From Chthoniobacter flavus (GTDB lineage: Bacteria > Verrucomicrobiota > Verrucomicrobiia > Chthoniobacterales > Chthoniobacteraceae), in assembly GCA_945860355.1 (NCBI GenBank), contig CAMARB010000003.1, positions 1-62,013 of the forward strand: 62,013 nt of DNA, read 5' to 3'. A program made the position numbers and the translations under genes. Every line of letters begins with the position of its first letter. The first letter of the stretch is position 1. The notes below the pieces were generated by a model. The model was not told where the DNA came from. It did not search any database and saw only the letters and a program-made list of their open reading frames with translations. Of this stretch, positions 1-9,835 are shown piece by piece.

Positions 1-67
1 GGCGCCGATCCTTCCTCAGGGTCTTCTCTAATCCGGTTCCCGAGTTCCACTAACTAGCTATCTACCT
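1..67 (+). other. window edge, leader upstream of rpoC
   Basis: The 67 bases before rpoC hold no complete gene. In bacteria rpoB normally lies directly upstream of rpoC, so this is probably the rpoB-rpoC spacer or the last codons of rpoB, but too little is present to recognise RpoB. All three plus frames reach a stop or the rpoC start within it. No strong Shine-Dalgarno is visible before the rpoC ATG, as for several other genes in this window. Confidence 0.4.
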
Positions 68-3000
68 ATGTCCGAAACGAATTTTCGTGAACTGATTGGC
101 GAGGATCGCACGCTGGGGTTTGATCAAGTCGGCATCACTGTCGCCGCCCCGGAGAACATTCGCTCGTGGAGTCACGGCGAAATCAAGAATCCGGAGACCA
201 TCAACTACCGCACGTTCAAACCCGAAAAGGGCGGTTTGTTCTGTGAACGGATTTTCGGTCCCTCGCGGGACTGGGAATGTTCCTGCGGCAAATACAAGCG
301 CATCAAACACAAGGGTGTGATCTGCGACCGTTGTGGCGTTGAGGTGACTCTCGCCCGGGTGCGGCGTGAGCGGATGGGCCACATCGAGTTGGCCGTTCCC
401 GTGACGCACATCTGGTTCTACAAGTGCATGCCGTCCCGGATCGGTCTGATGATCGACATGTCGAGCCGGCAGTTGGAGCGCGTGATCTATTACGAGGATT
501 ACCTCGTGATCGACCCGGGGCAGACGCCCCTCCAGAAGGGCCAGTTGCTCACCGAGTCCGAATACCGCGAAGCGCTCGACCAATACGGCGAAACCTTCAC
601 GGCAGGCATGGGCGCCGAGGCGATCCGCCAGCTTCTTTCGCTGGTTGATCTCGCGGAACTCCAGAAGGATCTGGAGGAGCAGATGGGCAACACCCGCTCC
701 AAGCAGATCCGCAAGAAGCTCGCAAAGCGGCTCAAGCTTGTTCAGGGCTTCGCCACTTCCCATACCCGTCCCGAGTGGATGATTCTGGAGGTGCTTCCTG
801 TGATTCCCCCCGACCTGCGGCCTTTGGTTCCCCTGGAAGGTGGCCGTTTCGCCACGAGTGATCTCAACGATCTCTACCGGCGCGTGATCAACCGCAACAA
901 TCGTCTCAAGAACCTGCTCCAGCTCAAGACCCCGGATGTGATCATCCGGAACGAGAAGCGGATGCTTCAGGAGGCGGTGGACGCCTTGTTCGACAACGGC
1001 AGGCACGGTCGCGCGGTCACAGGCGCGGGAAATCGTCCCCTCAAGTCGCTCTCCGACATGCTCAAGGGCAAGGGTGGGCGGTTCCGTCAGAACCTTCTCG
1101 GTAAACGCGTCGACTACTCCGGACGTTCCGTCATCGTCATCGGGCCCGAGCTCAAGCTCAACCAATGCGGTTTGCCGAAGAAGATGGCCTTGGTTCTGTT
1201 CGAGCCGTTCATCATTCGCCGGCTCAAGGAGCTGGGTTACGTGCACACCGTGCGAAGCGCCAAGAAGATGATCGAGCGCCAGACGCCGGAGGTGTGGGAC
1301 ATCCTTGATGAAGTCACCAAGGGCCACCCTGTCCTTCTCAACCGCGCGCCAACGCTTCATAGGCTCTCGATTCAGGCTTTCGAGCCCCAATTGATTGAGG
1401 GCGAGGCGATCCGGATTCATCCCCTGGTTTGCACCGCTTACAACGCCGACTTCGACGGCGACCAGATGGCGGTCCATGTGCCGCTCTCGGTGGAGGCTCA
1501 GATGGAGGCGCGCATGCTCATGCTTGCGCCCAACAACATCTTCTCGCCGTCCAGCGGCAAGCCGGTCACGACGCCCTCTCAGGACATTGTTCTGGGCTGC
1601 TACTATCTCTCTCAGAATCCGCGGAAAACGGCGGGTTCCGGTGAAGCGGAAGCGCGTTTGCCCTTGTTCGCGAACGCCGATGAGGTCGAGTTTGCGATGT
1701 CCGAGGGCTCGGTGAAGGTGCACGACCGGATTCGTTTCAAGAACCCGGACTTGAACCAAAAGACGGTCTATGGCGATAGCGCGCTGAAAGTCATCGAGAC
1801 GACGGCCGGGCGCGTGATCTTTAACCAGATCTATCCCCAGGGCGTCGGCTTCTTCAACAAGGCCTGCGGTAAGAAGCAGATCTCTGACATCATCTTCCGG
1901 ACCTACCAGGTGGCGGGTCACCAAGCGACGGTTGACATGCTCGACCGCCTCAAGGAGATGGGCTTCAAGTGGGCGACACGCGCGGGAATCTCCATCGGCA
2001 TCGCCGACATGATCATTCCGCGCGAGAAGCAGGTGGAACTCGATCAGGCCTACCGCCAGATCGCGGAGGTCGACAAGCAGTACCGTCGCGGCATCATCAC
2101 CGACGGCGAGCGCTACAACAAAGTCATCGACATCTGGACCCACGCGGGTGAGGAGATCGCCAACGTCATGTTCCGGACCTTGGAGCACAACGAGGGGCGC
2201 AAAGAGCTCAACCCCGTGTTCCTCATGGTGGACTCTGGTGCTCGGGGCAATCGCCAGCAGGTCAAGCAGTTGGCCGGTATGCGTGGTTTGATGGCCAAGC
2301 CCAGCGGCGAAATCATCGAGCGGCCCATCACCTCCAACTTCCGTGAGGGCCTCACCGTGCTGGAATACTTCATCTCGACGCACGGCGCCCGGAAGGGTCT
2401 CGCCGACACGGCGCTCAAGACGGCGGATTCCGGTTACCTCACTCGGAAGCTGGTGGACGCCGCTCAGGACGTCATCATCACCGAGGATGACTGCGGAACC
2501 GTCAACGGCATCGTGGTGAAGTCGATCTACGAAGGCGACGAAGAGGTCGTGGAGCTGGCCACCAGGATCAACGGGCGGGTGAGCTGCGAGACGGTGAAGG
2601 ATCCGGTCAGCGGATCGCCGCTTGTCAAAAAGAACCAGCTCATCGACGAGGTCACCGCCAACGCGATTACCCGGATCGGTGTTGAACAGCTCAAGATCCG
2701 TTCGGTGCTCACGTGCGAAAGCAAGCGAGGCACCTGCATGCAGTGCTACGGCCGCAATCTGGCTACGGGTCAGATGGTGAAGCTCGGCGAGGCGGTGGGC
2801 ATCATCGCCGCCCAATCCATCGGCGAGCCCGGAACTCAGCTGACGATGCGTACGTTCCACATCGGTGGCACCGCGTCGCAGACCTTCAAGCAGCCGGTCA
2901 TCAAGGCAAAGAACGACGGTGTCCTGCGCTTCAACGAGATGCGGACGGTTCAGGCACTCGACGGGAACTGGATTGTGCTGAACAAAAACGGTTCCATTAC

Positions 3001-4189
3001 GGTGCACAACAAAGAGGGCCGCGAGCTCGAGCGTTACAACGTGGTGATTGGCTCGGTGGTGAGCGTGCCCGATGGCGGCGCTGTGAAGAAGGGCGACGTG
3101 TTCGCACAGTGGGATCCGTACAACGTCCCGATTCTGACCGAGAAGACCGGGACTGTGGAGTTCCGCGACATGATCAGCGGGGTCACCGTCAAGCGCGAGG
3201 TGGACGAAGCCACTGGCGTGTTGGGCACGGTGGTCATCGAGCACAAGGAGGATCTGCATCCTCAGATTGTCATCGTGGATGACAACAAGCAGGTCCTTGC
3301 GAGTTACTCGATTCCGGCCGGAGCTCACGTGACCGTGGGCGAGGGCAAAAAAGCCCAGGCTGGTGCGTTGCTCGCCAAGACGCCTCGGAAGATCGCGAAG
3401 ACCAAGGACATCACGGGCGGTCTGCCCCGGGTGGCTGAGCTCTTCGAAGCCCGCCGTCCGAAGGACGCCGCGGAAATCGCCAAGATCGATGGCGTGGTCG
3501 ACATCGGCGGGACGGTGCGCGGCAAGCGCAAGATCCTGGTGAAAGACGTCGATTCTGGCGCCGAGGAGGAGCATCTGGTTCCGCTCAACAAACACACCAT
3601 CGTCTTCAAGGGCGATTTCGTGAAGAAAGGCCAGCAGCTCACCGAAGGCCCCGTGCCTCCGCACGACATCCTGGATGTTTGCGGACCGCAGGAGCTCCAG
3701 GAGCACATGGTGAACGAGGTGCAGGAGGTTTACCGTCTCCAGGGGGTGGAAATCTCCGACAAGCACATCGAGATCATCGTGCGCCAGATGCTGCGCAAGG
3801 TGAAGGTGACCGAGCCTGGTGACACCGCGCTTCTCTGGGGCGACCAGGTGGACAAGCTCGCCTTCGAGAAGGAGAACGCCGCAGTCATCGAGAAGGGCGG
3901 CAAGCCCGCCGAGGCGGTGCCCGTTCTGCTGGGGATCACAAAGGCCTCGCTGGAAACCGATTCGTTCATCTCGGCGGCCTCGTTCCAAGACACCACCCGC
4001 GTGTTGACGGAGGCGGCCACGCTGGGTCGGATCGACCACCTGCGCGGGTTCAAGGAGAACGTCATCATGGGGCATCTCATCCCGGCCGGGACCGGATTCC
4101 CTGCGGTGCGCGACATCAAGCTCATTAGCTTGGGTGAGCCTCTGCTCGGCGAGTCGCCCAGCGAAGAGCCGGAACCCGCTGTCGGCTAG
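68..4189 (+). CDS. rpoC: DNA-directed RNA polymerase subunit beta'
   Basis: Largest catalytic subunit of RNA polymerase, 1373 residues, close to the usual bacterial length. The N-terminal zinc site is Cys71, Cys73, Cys86 and Cys89. The invariant catalytic motif NADFDGDQM, whose three Asp hold the active-site magnesium, is at residues 459-467. The second zinc site is Cys809, Cys883, Cys890 and Cys893. The trigger-loop region with [16 protein letters not shown] follows at about 915-930. No large lineage insertions or frameshifts are seen. It ends with TAG and is followed by a clear terminator. It is read co-directionally with rpsB-tsf further on. Identification is certain. Confidence 0.99.
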   Translation: MSETNFRELIGEDRTLGFDQVGITVAAPENIRSWSHGEIKNPETINYRTFKPEKGGLFCERIFGPSRDWECSCGKYKRIKHKGVICDRCGVEVTLARVRRERMGHIELAVPVTHIWFYKCMPSRIGLMIDMSSRQLERVIYYEDYLVIDPGQTPLQKGQLLTESEYREALDQYGETFTAGMGAEAIRQLLSLVDLAELQKDLEEQMGNTRSKQIRKKLAKRLKLVQGFATSHTRPEWMILEVLPVIPPDLRPLVPLEGGRFATSDLNDLYRRVINRNNRLKNLLQLKTPDVIIRNEKRMLQEAVDALFDNGRHGRAVTGAGNRPLKSLSDMLKGKGGRFRQNLLGKRVDYSGRSVIVIGPELKLNQCGLPKKMALVLFEPFIIRRLKELGYVHTVRSAKKMIERQTPEVWDILDEVTKGHPVLLNRAPTLHRLSIQAFEPQLIEGEAIRIHPLVCTAYNADFDGDQMAVHVPLSVEAQMEARMLMLAPNNIFSPSSGKPVTTPSQDIVLGCYYLSQNPRKTAGSGEAEARLPLFANADEVEFAMSEGSVKVHDRIRFKNPDLNQKTVYGDSALKVIETTAGRVIFNQIYPQGVGFFNKACGKKQISDIIFRTYQVAGHQATVDMLDRLKEMGFKWATRAGISIGIADMIIPREKQVELDQAYRQIAEVDKQYRRGIITDGERYNKVIDIWTHAGEEIANVMFRTLEHNEGRKELNPVFLMVDSGARGNRQQVKQLAGMRGLMAKPSGEIIERPITSNFREGLTVLEYFISTHGARKGLADTALKTADSGYLTRKLVDAAQDVIITEDDCGTVNGIVVKSIYEGDEEVVELATRINGRVSCETVKDPVSGSPLVKKNQLIDEVTANAITRIGVEQLKIRSVLTCESKRGTCMQCYGRNLATGQMVKLGEAVGIIAAQSIGEPGTQLTMRTFHIGGTASQTFKQPVIKAKNDGVLRFNEMRTVQALDGNWIVLNKNGSITVHNKEGRELERYNVVIGSVVSVPDGGAVKKGDVFAQWDPYNVPILTEKTGTVEFRDMISGVTVKREVDEATGVLGTVVIEHKEDLHPQIVIVDDNKQVLASYSIPAGAHVTVGEGKKAQAGALLAKTPRKIAKTKDITGGLPRVAELFEARRPKDAAEIAKIDGVVDIGGTVRGKRKILVKDVDSGAEEEHLVPLNKHTIVFKGDFVKKGQQLTEGPVPPHDILDVCGPQELQEHMVNEVQEVYRLQGVEISDKHIEIIVRQMLRKVKVTEPGDTALLWGDQVDKLAFEKENAAVIEKGGKPAEAVPVLLGITKASLETDSFISAASFQDTTRVLTEAATLGRIDHLRGFKENVIMGHLIPAGTGFPAVRDIKLISLGEPLLGESPSEEPEPAVG

Positions 4190-4217
4190 TCTCCTCGGAT
4201 TCAACGAAAATTAACCG

Positions 4218-4254
4218 GCGCCCGGTGGACTTGTTCCTCCGGGCGCTTTTTTTT
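4218..4254 (+). terminator. rho-independent terminator after rpoC
   Basis: A perfect 8-bp GC-rich stem (GCGCCCGG at 4218-4225, CCGGGCGC at 4239-4246) closes a 13-nt loop and is followed directly by eight T. It lies about 30 bp after the rpoC stop and should end the rpoBC transcript. Confidence 0.9.
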
Positions 4255-4334
4255 GTGGGGGCTTCGCGGGCTGATTCTGATTCCGCAAGAATCCGGCTCG
4301 CCAGCGAACGCAGGGGCGTGCGAAGCATTGCCCT

Positions 4335-4877
4335 ATGTCAATTGCTACCAAGACCGGTGATGACGGCTCCACGGGACTGATGTTCGGAAGGCGGGTTTCG
4401 AAGACCGACGTGCGGATTGTCGCGAACGGGGCCTGTGACGAACTCAATGCCGCGCTTGGGATGGTGCGCGCGTTTTGCAGCGATCCGCTCGTCGTGGAGC
4501 CCATCCTGGGCGTGCAAAAGGAGCTGGTGGCATTGATGGGCGAGATCGCCGTCGACGAGCAGGATCGCACCCGTTACGTCGATGGCGGGTATCCTCTTGT
4601 GGACGCGGCGATGGTGGGCCGTCTGACGGACGCGATTGATGACCTCGAGAAAAACCACCGGATCAGTTTCAAGCGCTGGGCGACACCCGGCAGCACGCAG
4701 GCGAGCGCCGCGCTTGATTTGGCTCGGACGGTTTGTCGCAGGGCCGAGCGCGCGCTGGTGGAGGTTTCGGAACGAGGGCACACGGTCAACCCCGAGAGCG
4801 TCCGTTATCTCAACCGGCTCTCGGACCTTTGCTGGCTCTACGCCCGATGGATCGAGACGAAGGCCGGCATGGCGTGA
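4335..4877 (+). CDS. cob(I)alamin adenosyltransferase, PduO type
   Basis: Transfers the adenosyl group of ATP to cob(I)alamin to make coenzyme B12. The 180-residue length fits the PduO-type ATR family. The N-terminal ATP-binding segment TKTGDDGSTGL followed by R-V-SK is at about residues 5-23, the CDELNAALG helix follows at about 34-42, and the family motifs W-x-x-PG, ARTVCRRAER and YLNRLSDLCWLYAR lie in the C-terminal half. It stands alone between the rpoC terminator and rpsB with no cobalamin genes around it, which suggests salvage of imported corrinoids. PduO and CobO types differ in fold, and the motifs seen are PduO-type. Confidence 0.93.
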   Translation: MSIATKTGDDGSTGLMFGRRVSKTDVRIVANGACDELNAALGMVRAFCSDPLVVEPILGVQKELVALMGEIAVDEQDRTRYVDGGYPLVDAAMVGRLTDAIDDLEKNHRISFKRWATPGSTQASAALDLARTVCRRAERALVEVSERGHTVNPESVRYLNRLSDLCWLYARWIETKAGMA

Positions 4878-4941
4878 GGGGCCACCCGTTTCGCGGTTGG
4901 GGCGGGTGTTTCCGCAGAAAAATGGGGGCGAACTGCTGATT

Positions 4942-4950
4942 TGTTAAAAT
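4942..4950 (+). promoter_or_regulatory. possible extended -10 element for rpsB
   Basis: TGtTAAAAT matches an extended -10 (TGn plus TAAAAT, 5 of 6 to TATAAT) and sits about 65 bp before rpsB. No good -35 is present at the expected distance, so this is only a candidate. Confidence 0.3.
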
Positions 4951-5016
4951 CCCCCTTGCACTGATATTGCCCGTGGGGCATGCTTCGCGCCCTTTTCAAA
5001 AAAGCACGCCCATATT

Positions 5017-5742
5017 ATGTCCACTGAATTGATGACGGAACTTCTCGAAGCGGGAGTCCACTTCGGCCACCAAACCAAGCGCTGGAATCCCAAGATGAAG
5101 CCATTCATCTTCGAGAAGCGGAACGCGATCTACATCATCGATCTGGGAGCGACCGTCCGTCAGTTGGATTCCGCGACCAAGTTTTTGGGCGAGGTCTCCG
5201 CGAAAAACGGCAAGGTGCTGTTTGTCGGCTGCAAAAAGCAGGCGCAGGAAGCCATCAAGGAAGCGGCGCAGGCTTGCGGGCAGTTCTACGTGAACCAGCG
5301 TTGGCTCGGAGGCACCCTCACCAACCTCACGACCATCCGCAAGAGCATCGCCCGCCTCAAATACATCGAGGAGATCGAGCAGAACCCGATCTTCAGCCAG
5401 ATGGGCAAAAAGGAGCTCGCCGCCATGGGCCGCGAAGGTGAGAAGCTCAAGCGCAACCTCGAGGGCATCCGCAACATGGAGAAGCTCCCCGACGTCATGG
5501 TGGTGATCGACACCACCCGCGAGGCGATCGCCGTGGCGGAAGCCAAGCGCCTCAACATCCCGATCGTTGCGATCGTTGACACCAACGCCGATCCCGAGCT
5601 CATCGACTACCCCATCGCGGGCAACGACGACGCCATTCGCGCGATCCGCATCGTTTTGCAGAAGGTTGTGGACGCCATCGTCTCCGGCAGCGGCACAGTG
5701 GGGCGCAAGTCCCAGGAAGCCCTGGCGGGCGTGAGCGAGTAG
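5017..5742 (+). CDS. rpsB: 30S ribosomal protein S2
   Basis: Small-subunit protein uS2, 241 residues, normal length. The N-terminus contains [19 protein letters not shown], the classic S2 opening, and [14 protein letters not shown] is at about residues 90-103. The C-terminal signature [19 protein letters not shown] followed by [14 protein letters not shown] is present. It is followed by a hairpin and then tsf, the common bacterial rpsB-tsf order. Confidence 0.99.
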   Translation: MSTELMTELLEAGVHFGHQTKRWNPKMKPFIFEKRNAIYIIDLGATVRQLDSATKFLGEVSAKNGKVLFVGCKKQAQEAIKEAAQACGQFYVNQRWLGGTLTNLTTIRKSIARLKYIEEIEQNPIFSQMGKKELAAMGREGEKLKRNLEGIRNMEKLPDVMVVIDTTREAIAVAEAKRLNIPIVAIVDTNADPELIDYPIAGNDDAIRAIRIVLQKVVDAIVSGSGTVGRKSQEALAGVSE

Positions 5743-5766
5743 TCCGGTCCTCCTTAACCAACTTTC

Positions 5767-5805
5767 GCAGAGACGAGGGCGTGGTGCTCTCGTCTCTGCT
5801 TTTTT
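5767..5805 (+). terminator. hairpin terminator/attenuator between rpsB and tsf
   Basis: A perfect 11-bp stem (GCAGAGACGAG at 5767-5777, CTCGTCTCTGC at 5789-5799) with an 11-nt loop and a run of six T. It lies in the 85-bp rpsB-tsf gap. It could end rpsB transcription or act as a partial terminator lowering tsf expression relative to rpsB. Confidence 0.88.
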
Positions 5806-5827
5806 CAACCTCTAACTAAATAAATCT

Positions 5828-6676
5828 ATGAGCACCGCTGTTGTCATTGATGCCCAACTTGTCAAAACGCTCCGAGAGAAGACCAACGCAGGCCTGATGG
5901 AGTGCAAACGCGCTCTGGCCGAATCCAACGGCGACTTGGAGGCTGCCGTCGATATCCTGCGCAAAAAAGGCGCTGCCGGCGCCGCCAAGAAGGCGGATCG
6001 CGAAGCCAAGGACGGTGTGATCGCCCAAGCCATTTTGGTCGGCGCGAAAGTGGGCGTTCTGGTGGAAGTGAACTGCGAGACCGATTTCGTCGCCAAAAAC
6101 GACAGCTTCAAAAGCTTCTGCGACGACATGGCCAAGAAGATCGCTGAGCAGCCCGAAGCGGACCTCGAAGGGGATCGCGTTGAGGCGGTGCAAAAGATCG
6201 GTGAAAACGTCCGGATCCGCCGTCATGCCCGCCTTGAGGTGAAGGGCAGCGGTTTGGTGGCTGCCTACATCCACACCGGCGGAAAAGTGGGCGTGCTGGT
6301 GGAAGTGGGGGCCGACAAGGACACCACCAGCCAGAACGACGACTTCAAACAGCTCGTGCGCGACATCACCCTCCAGATTGCGGCGGCAAACCCGATCGGC
6401 GTGGATCGTTCGGAAGTTCCTGCGGCCCTGGTGGAGCGGGAGCGGGAGGTTTACCGGGGCCAGGTGCCCGCAGGAAAACCAGCGAACATCATCGAGAAAA
6501 TCGTGGATGGCAAAATGGACAAGTTCTACAGCCAGTCCTGCTTGCTGGACCAGGCGTTCATCAAGAACCCCGACCAGACCATCCAGCAACTGCTCGCAGA
6601 GAAGAGCAAGGCGCTGGGTGAGAACCTCTCCATCCGGAGTTTCGTTCGTTACGCAGTCGGCCAGGAACTCGTCTAA
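5828..6676 (+). CDS. tsf: translation elongation factor Ts
   Basis: Guanine-nucleotide exchange factor for EF-Tu, 282 residues. The N-terminal UBA-like domain contains KTLREKTNAGLMECKRAL, followed by AVDILRKKGAAGAAKKADR. The core motif CETDFVAKNDSF that contacts EF-Tu is at about residues 81-92. Two related core repeats follow, the second with DKDTTSQNDDF. The start is ATG after an AT-rich leader. Complete and unbroken. Confidence 0.99.
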   Translation: MSTAVVIDAQLVKTLREKTNAGLMECKRALAESNGDLEAAVDILRKKGAAGAAKKADREAKDGVIAQAILVGAKVGVLVEVNCETDFVAKNDSFKSFCDDMAKKIAEQPEADLEGDRVEAVQKIGENVRIRRHARLEVKGSGLVAAYIHTGGKVGVLVEVGADKDTTSQNDDFKQLVRDITLQIAAANPIGVDRSEVPAALVEREREVYRGQVPAGKPANIIEKIVDGKMDKFYSQSCLLDQAFIKNPDQTIQQLLAEKSKALGENLSIRSFVRYAVGQELV

Positions 6677-6688
6677 TTGAACGGGGCT

Positions 6689-6702
6689 GCCTTTTAAAAG
6701 GC
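6689..6702. promoter_or_regulatory. perfect 14-bp palindrome after tsf
   Basis: GCCTTTTAAAAGGC lies 13 bp after the tsf stop. It may be part of the 3' structure of the tsf mRNA or a protein-binding site. No T-run follows, so it is not itself a terminator. Confidence 0.35.
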
Positions 6703-6728
6703 GGCGATCCGTAATCCTCATCGCATTC

Positions 6729-6797
6729 AGCCATCCGGCTGAGGTCCCTTTATTGAAGAGCGAACCGCTCTGGGGATCGAAAGCCGGATGGCTTTTT
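6729..6797 (+). terminator. branched terminator after tsf
   Basis: The outer 12-bp stem pairs AGCCATCCGGCT (6729-6740) with AGCCGGATGGCT (6782-6793) and runs straight into five T. Inside the 41-nt loop a second hairpin pairs AGAGCG (6757-6762) with CGCTCT (6766-6771). The nested form is unusual, but position and T-tract argue for a transcription terminator. Confidence 0.8.
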
Positions 6798-6986
6798 GCT
6801 GTACGGATGCCGTGGTGGCGGGGGTGGGGGCAGGGGGATTTCGTGCTAGTAAAACGGCGTCCGATGCTAGCGGCGGATCGGGAGCCGCAATAGGCTGCAC
6901 CCAGTGAATCGGGGCGCGGGTTTGAGCTGCACAACGCCGCGCGAGGCCGCGCCAGAAAGGTTCACAATGAAGCCACCCCAAGTTTT

Positions 6987-7442
6987 ATGATCATCTCCGA
7001 TCTCTCGCAAATTGTTGGTCGCCGCTATCCGGCGGGCCGTTTAACCCAGAACCTTGCCGGGGGAGTCGCGCCGATTCAGGCCGCGAACTTCTGCATGGGC
7101 AACGTGACACTCGACGCGGACGGTGGGCAGGTTCCCTGGCACAACCAGGAGCAGGAGGAGGTCTATTTCATCGTCGAAGGCACCGGTGAGATGTGCCTCG
7201 GCGAGGAGCGCCGGACGGTCACCGGAGGCCAGATGGTTTACATCCCTTCGGGCGTGTTCCATCAGCTCACCAACATCGGGGCGTCGCCTTTGCGGATGAT
7301 CTACTGCTACGGCCCGGCGGGCGACGTGGCGCATTGGCGCCAGGAGCTCAGCGGCACTTTGCCACGGGCGGGCGTGGATGTGCCGGCGCTCCCGGCGGGG
7401 GCCCGGCCCCAATGCACGGTGGCGCCCTCTGAGGGTGAGTAG
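6987..7442 (+). CDS. cupin-domain protein
   Basis: 151 residues, single-domain cupin. Cupin motif 1 is seen around WHNQEQEEVYFIVEGTG (about residues 51-67); only one His is visible where the family usually has HxH, so the metal set may be His-Gln-Glu plus a later His. Motif 2 is GGQMVYIPSGVFHQLTNIG (about 81-99), which supplies the remaining His. No other domain is present, so substrate and role (isomerase, dioxygenase or sugar binding) cannot be told. It is 51 bp upstream of a small unknown gene on the same strand. Confidence 0.85.
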   Translation: MIISDLSQIVGRRYPAGRLTQNLAGGVAPIQAANFCMGNVTLDADGGQVPWHNQEQEEVYFIVEGTGEMCLGEERRTVTGGQMVYIPSGVFHQLTNIGASPLRMIYCYGPAGDVAHWRQELSGTLPRAGVDVPALPAGARPQCTVAPSEGE

Positions 7443-7493
7443 GGCGCTGAGATTGCCCTTTCCCTTTCGTCCTCGCGCTTTCAGCTTTCGGGC

Positions 7494-7721
7494 ATGACCG
7501 AGGCACAACAACAAACCATCGACCGAGTTTTTGAACTTCTCAGCGAGCACTTCGACCACGCCGTAGTCGCGGTCGGCGCTTACGACGAGGACAAACAATA
7601 TTCCACCGCAGCCTCCTTCTCCGGGGGTGTTGCGGCCGCCCTGGGCCTCTGCAAGCTCTACGAGGCCAAGTGGACCAAGGAACATCTCTGGGGTCCCGAC
7701 GAAGAGGATCTCCAGGACTGA
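7494..7721 (+). CDS. small conserved-looking hypothetical protein (75 aa)
   Basis: An acidic 75-residue protein with no signal peptide, membrane segment or motif I recognise. It has an amphipathic N-terminal helix (QQTIDRVFELLSEHFDHAV), a central Gly/Ala-rich stretch and an acidic tail. It has proper spacing and codon usage between the cupin gene and the oxidoreductase gene, all on the plus strand, so it is likely real. Function unknown. Confidence 0.55.
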   Translation: MTEAQQQTIDRVFELLSEHFDHAVVAVGAYDEDKQYSTAASFSGGVAAALGLCKLYEAKWTKEHLWGPDEEDLQD

Positions 7722-7777
7722 CTTGTGTTCCCCGGGGTGAGTCGCGCCGAGAAAACACCTCTCAACCTCAATCCCTT

Positions 7778-8929
7778 ATGAAAACACATCGCATCGGCAT
7801 CATCCTCAACGGCGTCACCGGACGCATGGGCACCAACCAGCACTTCATCCGCTCGATCCTCGCGATCATGAAACAGGGGGGGGGGCGGATCAGTGACGGA
7901 GAAACCCTCATGCCGGATCCGATCCTGGTCGGGCGCAACGAGGCGAAGCTGGCGAAACTCGCGGCAATGGGCGAAGGCGTGGCATACACAACCGGCCTCG
8001 ACGCGGTTCTGGCCGATGCGCGCTACAGCGTCTATTTCGACGCCCAGACCACGGGACGAAGGGCGGACGCCGTCCAGCGGGCGATTGCCGCCGGAAAACA
8101 CGTTTACTGCGAGAAACCGTCCGCGGTGAGCGCGGAAGCCGCCTACGAGATCTACCGCCTGGCCAAGGCCGCCGGGGTGAAACACGGCGTGGTGCAGGAC
8201 AAACTGTGGCTGCCCGGGCTGGTGAAGCTCAAGACCCTCATCGATTCGGGGTTCTTCGGAGAGATCCTCAGTGTGCGCGGTGAGTTCGGCTACTGGGTGT
8301 ACGAGGGCGACGTCATCACCCCGCAACGGCCCTCCTGGAATTACCGCAAGGAGGACGACGGCGGCATCATCGTGGACATGCTCTGCCACTGGCGCTACGT
8401 GCTCGATAATCTCTTTGGCAAGGTCCGCTCGGTGAGTTGCCTGGGCGCCACCCACGTCAAACAGCGTTGGGACGAGAAAGGGCAGCCCTACGCCTGCACC
8501 GCCGACGACTCCGCCTACGCCACGTTTGAGCTGGAGAACGGCGTGGTCGCCCACTTCAACTCCTCTTGGTGTGTCCGGGTGCGCCGGGACGATCTCCTCA
8601 CGTTGCAGGTGGACGGCACCAAGGGCAGTGCTGTGGCCGGATTACGCGACTGTCTGGTCCAGCATTCCAGTGCGACTCCCCGCTGCACGTGGAACCCCGA
8701 CATCGATAGCCCGGTCCGTTTCGAGGAAGGCTGGAATCGCGTGCCCAACTACCAGGCGTTCGACAATGCATTCAAAATCCAGTGGGAACTCTTCCTCCGG
8801 CACGTGGCCTTGGACGAGCCGTTTCCCTGGGGATTGCTCGAGGGCGCCAAAGGCGTTCAACTCGCCGAGAAAGGCATCGAGAGCTGGCAGAAACGCGCCT
8901 GGGTGGATCTGGAGGAGCTGCCCGCCTAG
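7778..8929 (+). CDS. Gfo/Idh/MocA family oxidoreductase
   Basis: NAD(P)-dependent sugar or inositol-type dehydrogenase, 383 residues. The N-terminal Rossmann segment is RIGIILNGVTGRMGTNQH (about 5-22). The family motif EKP is at residues 112-114 with the catalytic Lys113. The C-terminal alpha/beta domain follows, including GGIIVDMLCHWRYVLDNLFG, where a His is expected in catalysis. The ATG at 7778 was chosen over an upstream in-frame ATG at 7670 because the latter overlaps the preceding gene and adds 36 non-conserved residues. The ATGR-like loop GVTGRMG is unusual for the family, and the substrate is unknown. Confidence 0.9.
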   Translation: MKTHRIGIILNGVTGRMGTNQHFIRSILAIMKQGGGRISDGETLMPDPILVGRNEAKLAKLAAMGEGVAYTTGLDAVLADARYSVYFDAQTTGRRADAVQRAIAAGKHVYCEKPSAVSAEAAYEIYRLAKAAGVKHGVVQDKLWLPGLVKLKTLIDSGFFGEILSVRGEFGYWVYEGDVITPQRPSWNYRKEDDGGIIVDMLCHWRYVLDNLFGKVRSVSCLGATHVKQRWDEKGQPYACTADDSAYATFELENGVVAHFNSSWCVRVRRDDLLTLQVDGTKGSAVAGLRDCLVQHSSATPRCTWNPDIDSPVRFEEGWNRVPNYQAFDNAFKIQWELFLRHVALDEPFPWGLLEGAKGVQLAEKGIESWQKRAWVDLEELPA

Positions 8930-8974
8930 GCCGGCGCTCGCTGGGTTTCGGGGTGCGCGCCCTCCCGGGCGCAG

Positions 8975-9835
8975 TTACCTGCGGTCCATCGTGACCACCG
9001 CGAATGCGGAGTGGTTGTGGATGCTCTCGTGGTTGACGGTGCGCACCTCAAACCAGGCGATCCGGGGATCGTCCCGCAGCAGCGCCGCCACGTTGCGCAC
9101 GACATCCTCCACGAACACCGGGTTGTCATACGCCTGCATCGTCACGAACCTCTCGTCGGTGCGTTTGAGCAGCGGGTAAATCGGCGCGGAGGCGGACTTT
9201 TCCGCAACGGCGATGAGCTCCTCGATCCAGACCATGTCCCAGCCGCCCTGGGCGTCCCGGTTCATCCGCACCGACATCGTGACGTAACCCCGCTGGTTGT
9301 GGGCGCCGTAGTCGCTGATCATCTTGGAGCACGGGCAGAGGGTGCTCACGGGCACCGCCACACGCAGGATAAAGTCGTCGGCCTTGCCGTTGGATTCGCC
9401 GATGAACGTGCACCGGTAATCCATCGGGGCTTTGAGCCCGCTGACCGGGGCCGTGCGCAGGAGGAAATAGGTGAATTCCACCTCGATATGCGCGGCCTCG
9501 GCGTCGAGCCGCTGACGGAGCTCCTGGAGGATGGCGGGCAGGGTGCGCAGGGTGACCTCTCCCTTGTGCTTGGCGAGCACCTGGAGAAACCGGCTCATGT
9601 GGGTGCCCTTGAAATGATGGGGCAGGTTCACCGACATGGAGATGCTGGCGGTCGCGTTCTGCCGCTGGTTATCCCGGTCGAGCACCACAATCGGGTAGGT
9701 CAAGTCGCAGACCCCCACCTGGTTGATGTCGATCCCCCGCACGTCCGGGGTTTTTTGGATGTCGACCAGCTCGGTTTTCAATGGGGCGCTCGCGGGGGCC
9801 GAAGAAGTAACAGGGGCCGATGGGGTAAGATTCAT
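8975..9835 (-). CDS. folE2: GTP cyclohydrolase FolE2 (type IB)
   Basis: Converts GTP to 7,8-dihydroneopterin triphosphate, the entry step to queuosine (and to folate). 286 residues, typical of FolE2 and unrelated in sequence to FolE1. The metal/catalytic motif LCPCSK places Cys167 and Cys169, followed by the family stretch AHNQRGYVTMSVRM. The final segment with YDNPVFVEDVVRNVAALL also matches the family. Known FolE2 enzymes accept Mn or Fe and often replace zinc-dependent FolE1. Its ATG overlaps the queD stop by 4 bp (ATGA), so it is translationally coupled as the last gene of the que operon. Confidence 0.95.
   Translation of the reverse strand: MNLTPSAPVTSSAPASAPLKTELVDIQKTPDVRGIDINQVGVCDLTYPIVVLDRDNQRQNATASISMSVNLPHHFKGTHMSRFLQVLAKHKGEVTLRTLPAILQELRQRLDAEAAHIEVEFTYFLLRTAPVSGLKAPMDYRCTFIGESNGKADDFILRVAVPVSTLCPCSKMISDYGAHNQRGYVTMSVRMNRDAQGGWDMVWIEELIAVAEKSASAPIYPLLKRTDERFVTMQAYDNPVFVEDVVRNVAALLRDDPRIAWFEVRTVNHESIHNHSAFAVVTMDRR

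Noticed and set aside
62-4204. 1380-residue open frame on the minus strand opposite rpoC
   Set aside because: It mirrors rpoC exactly, is rich in His/Arg/Leu as expected from the complement of GC-rich coding DNA, and has no motif.
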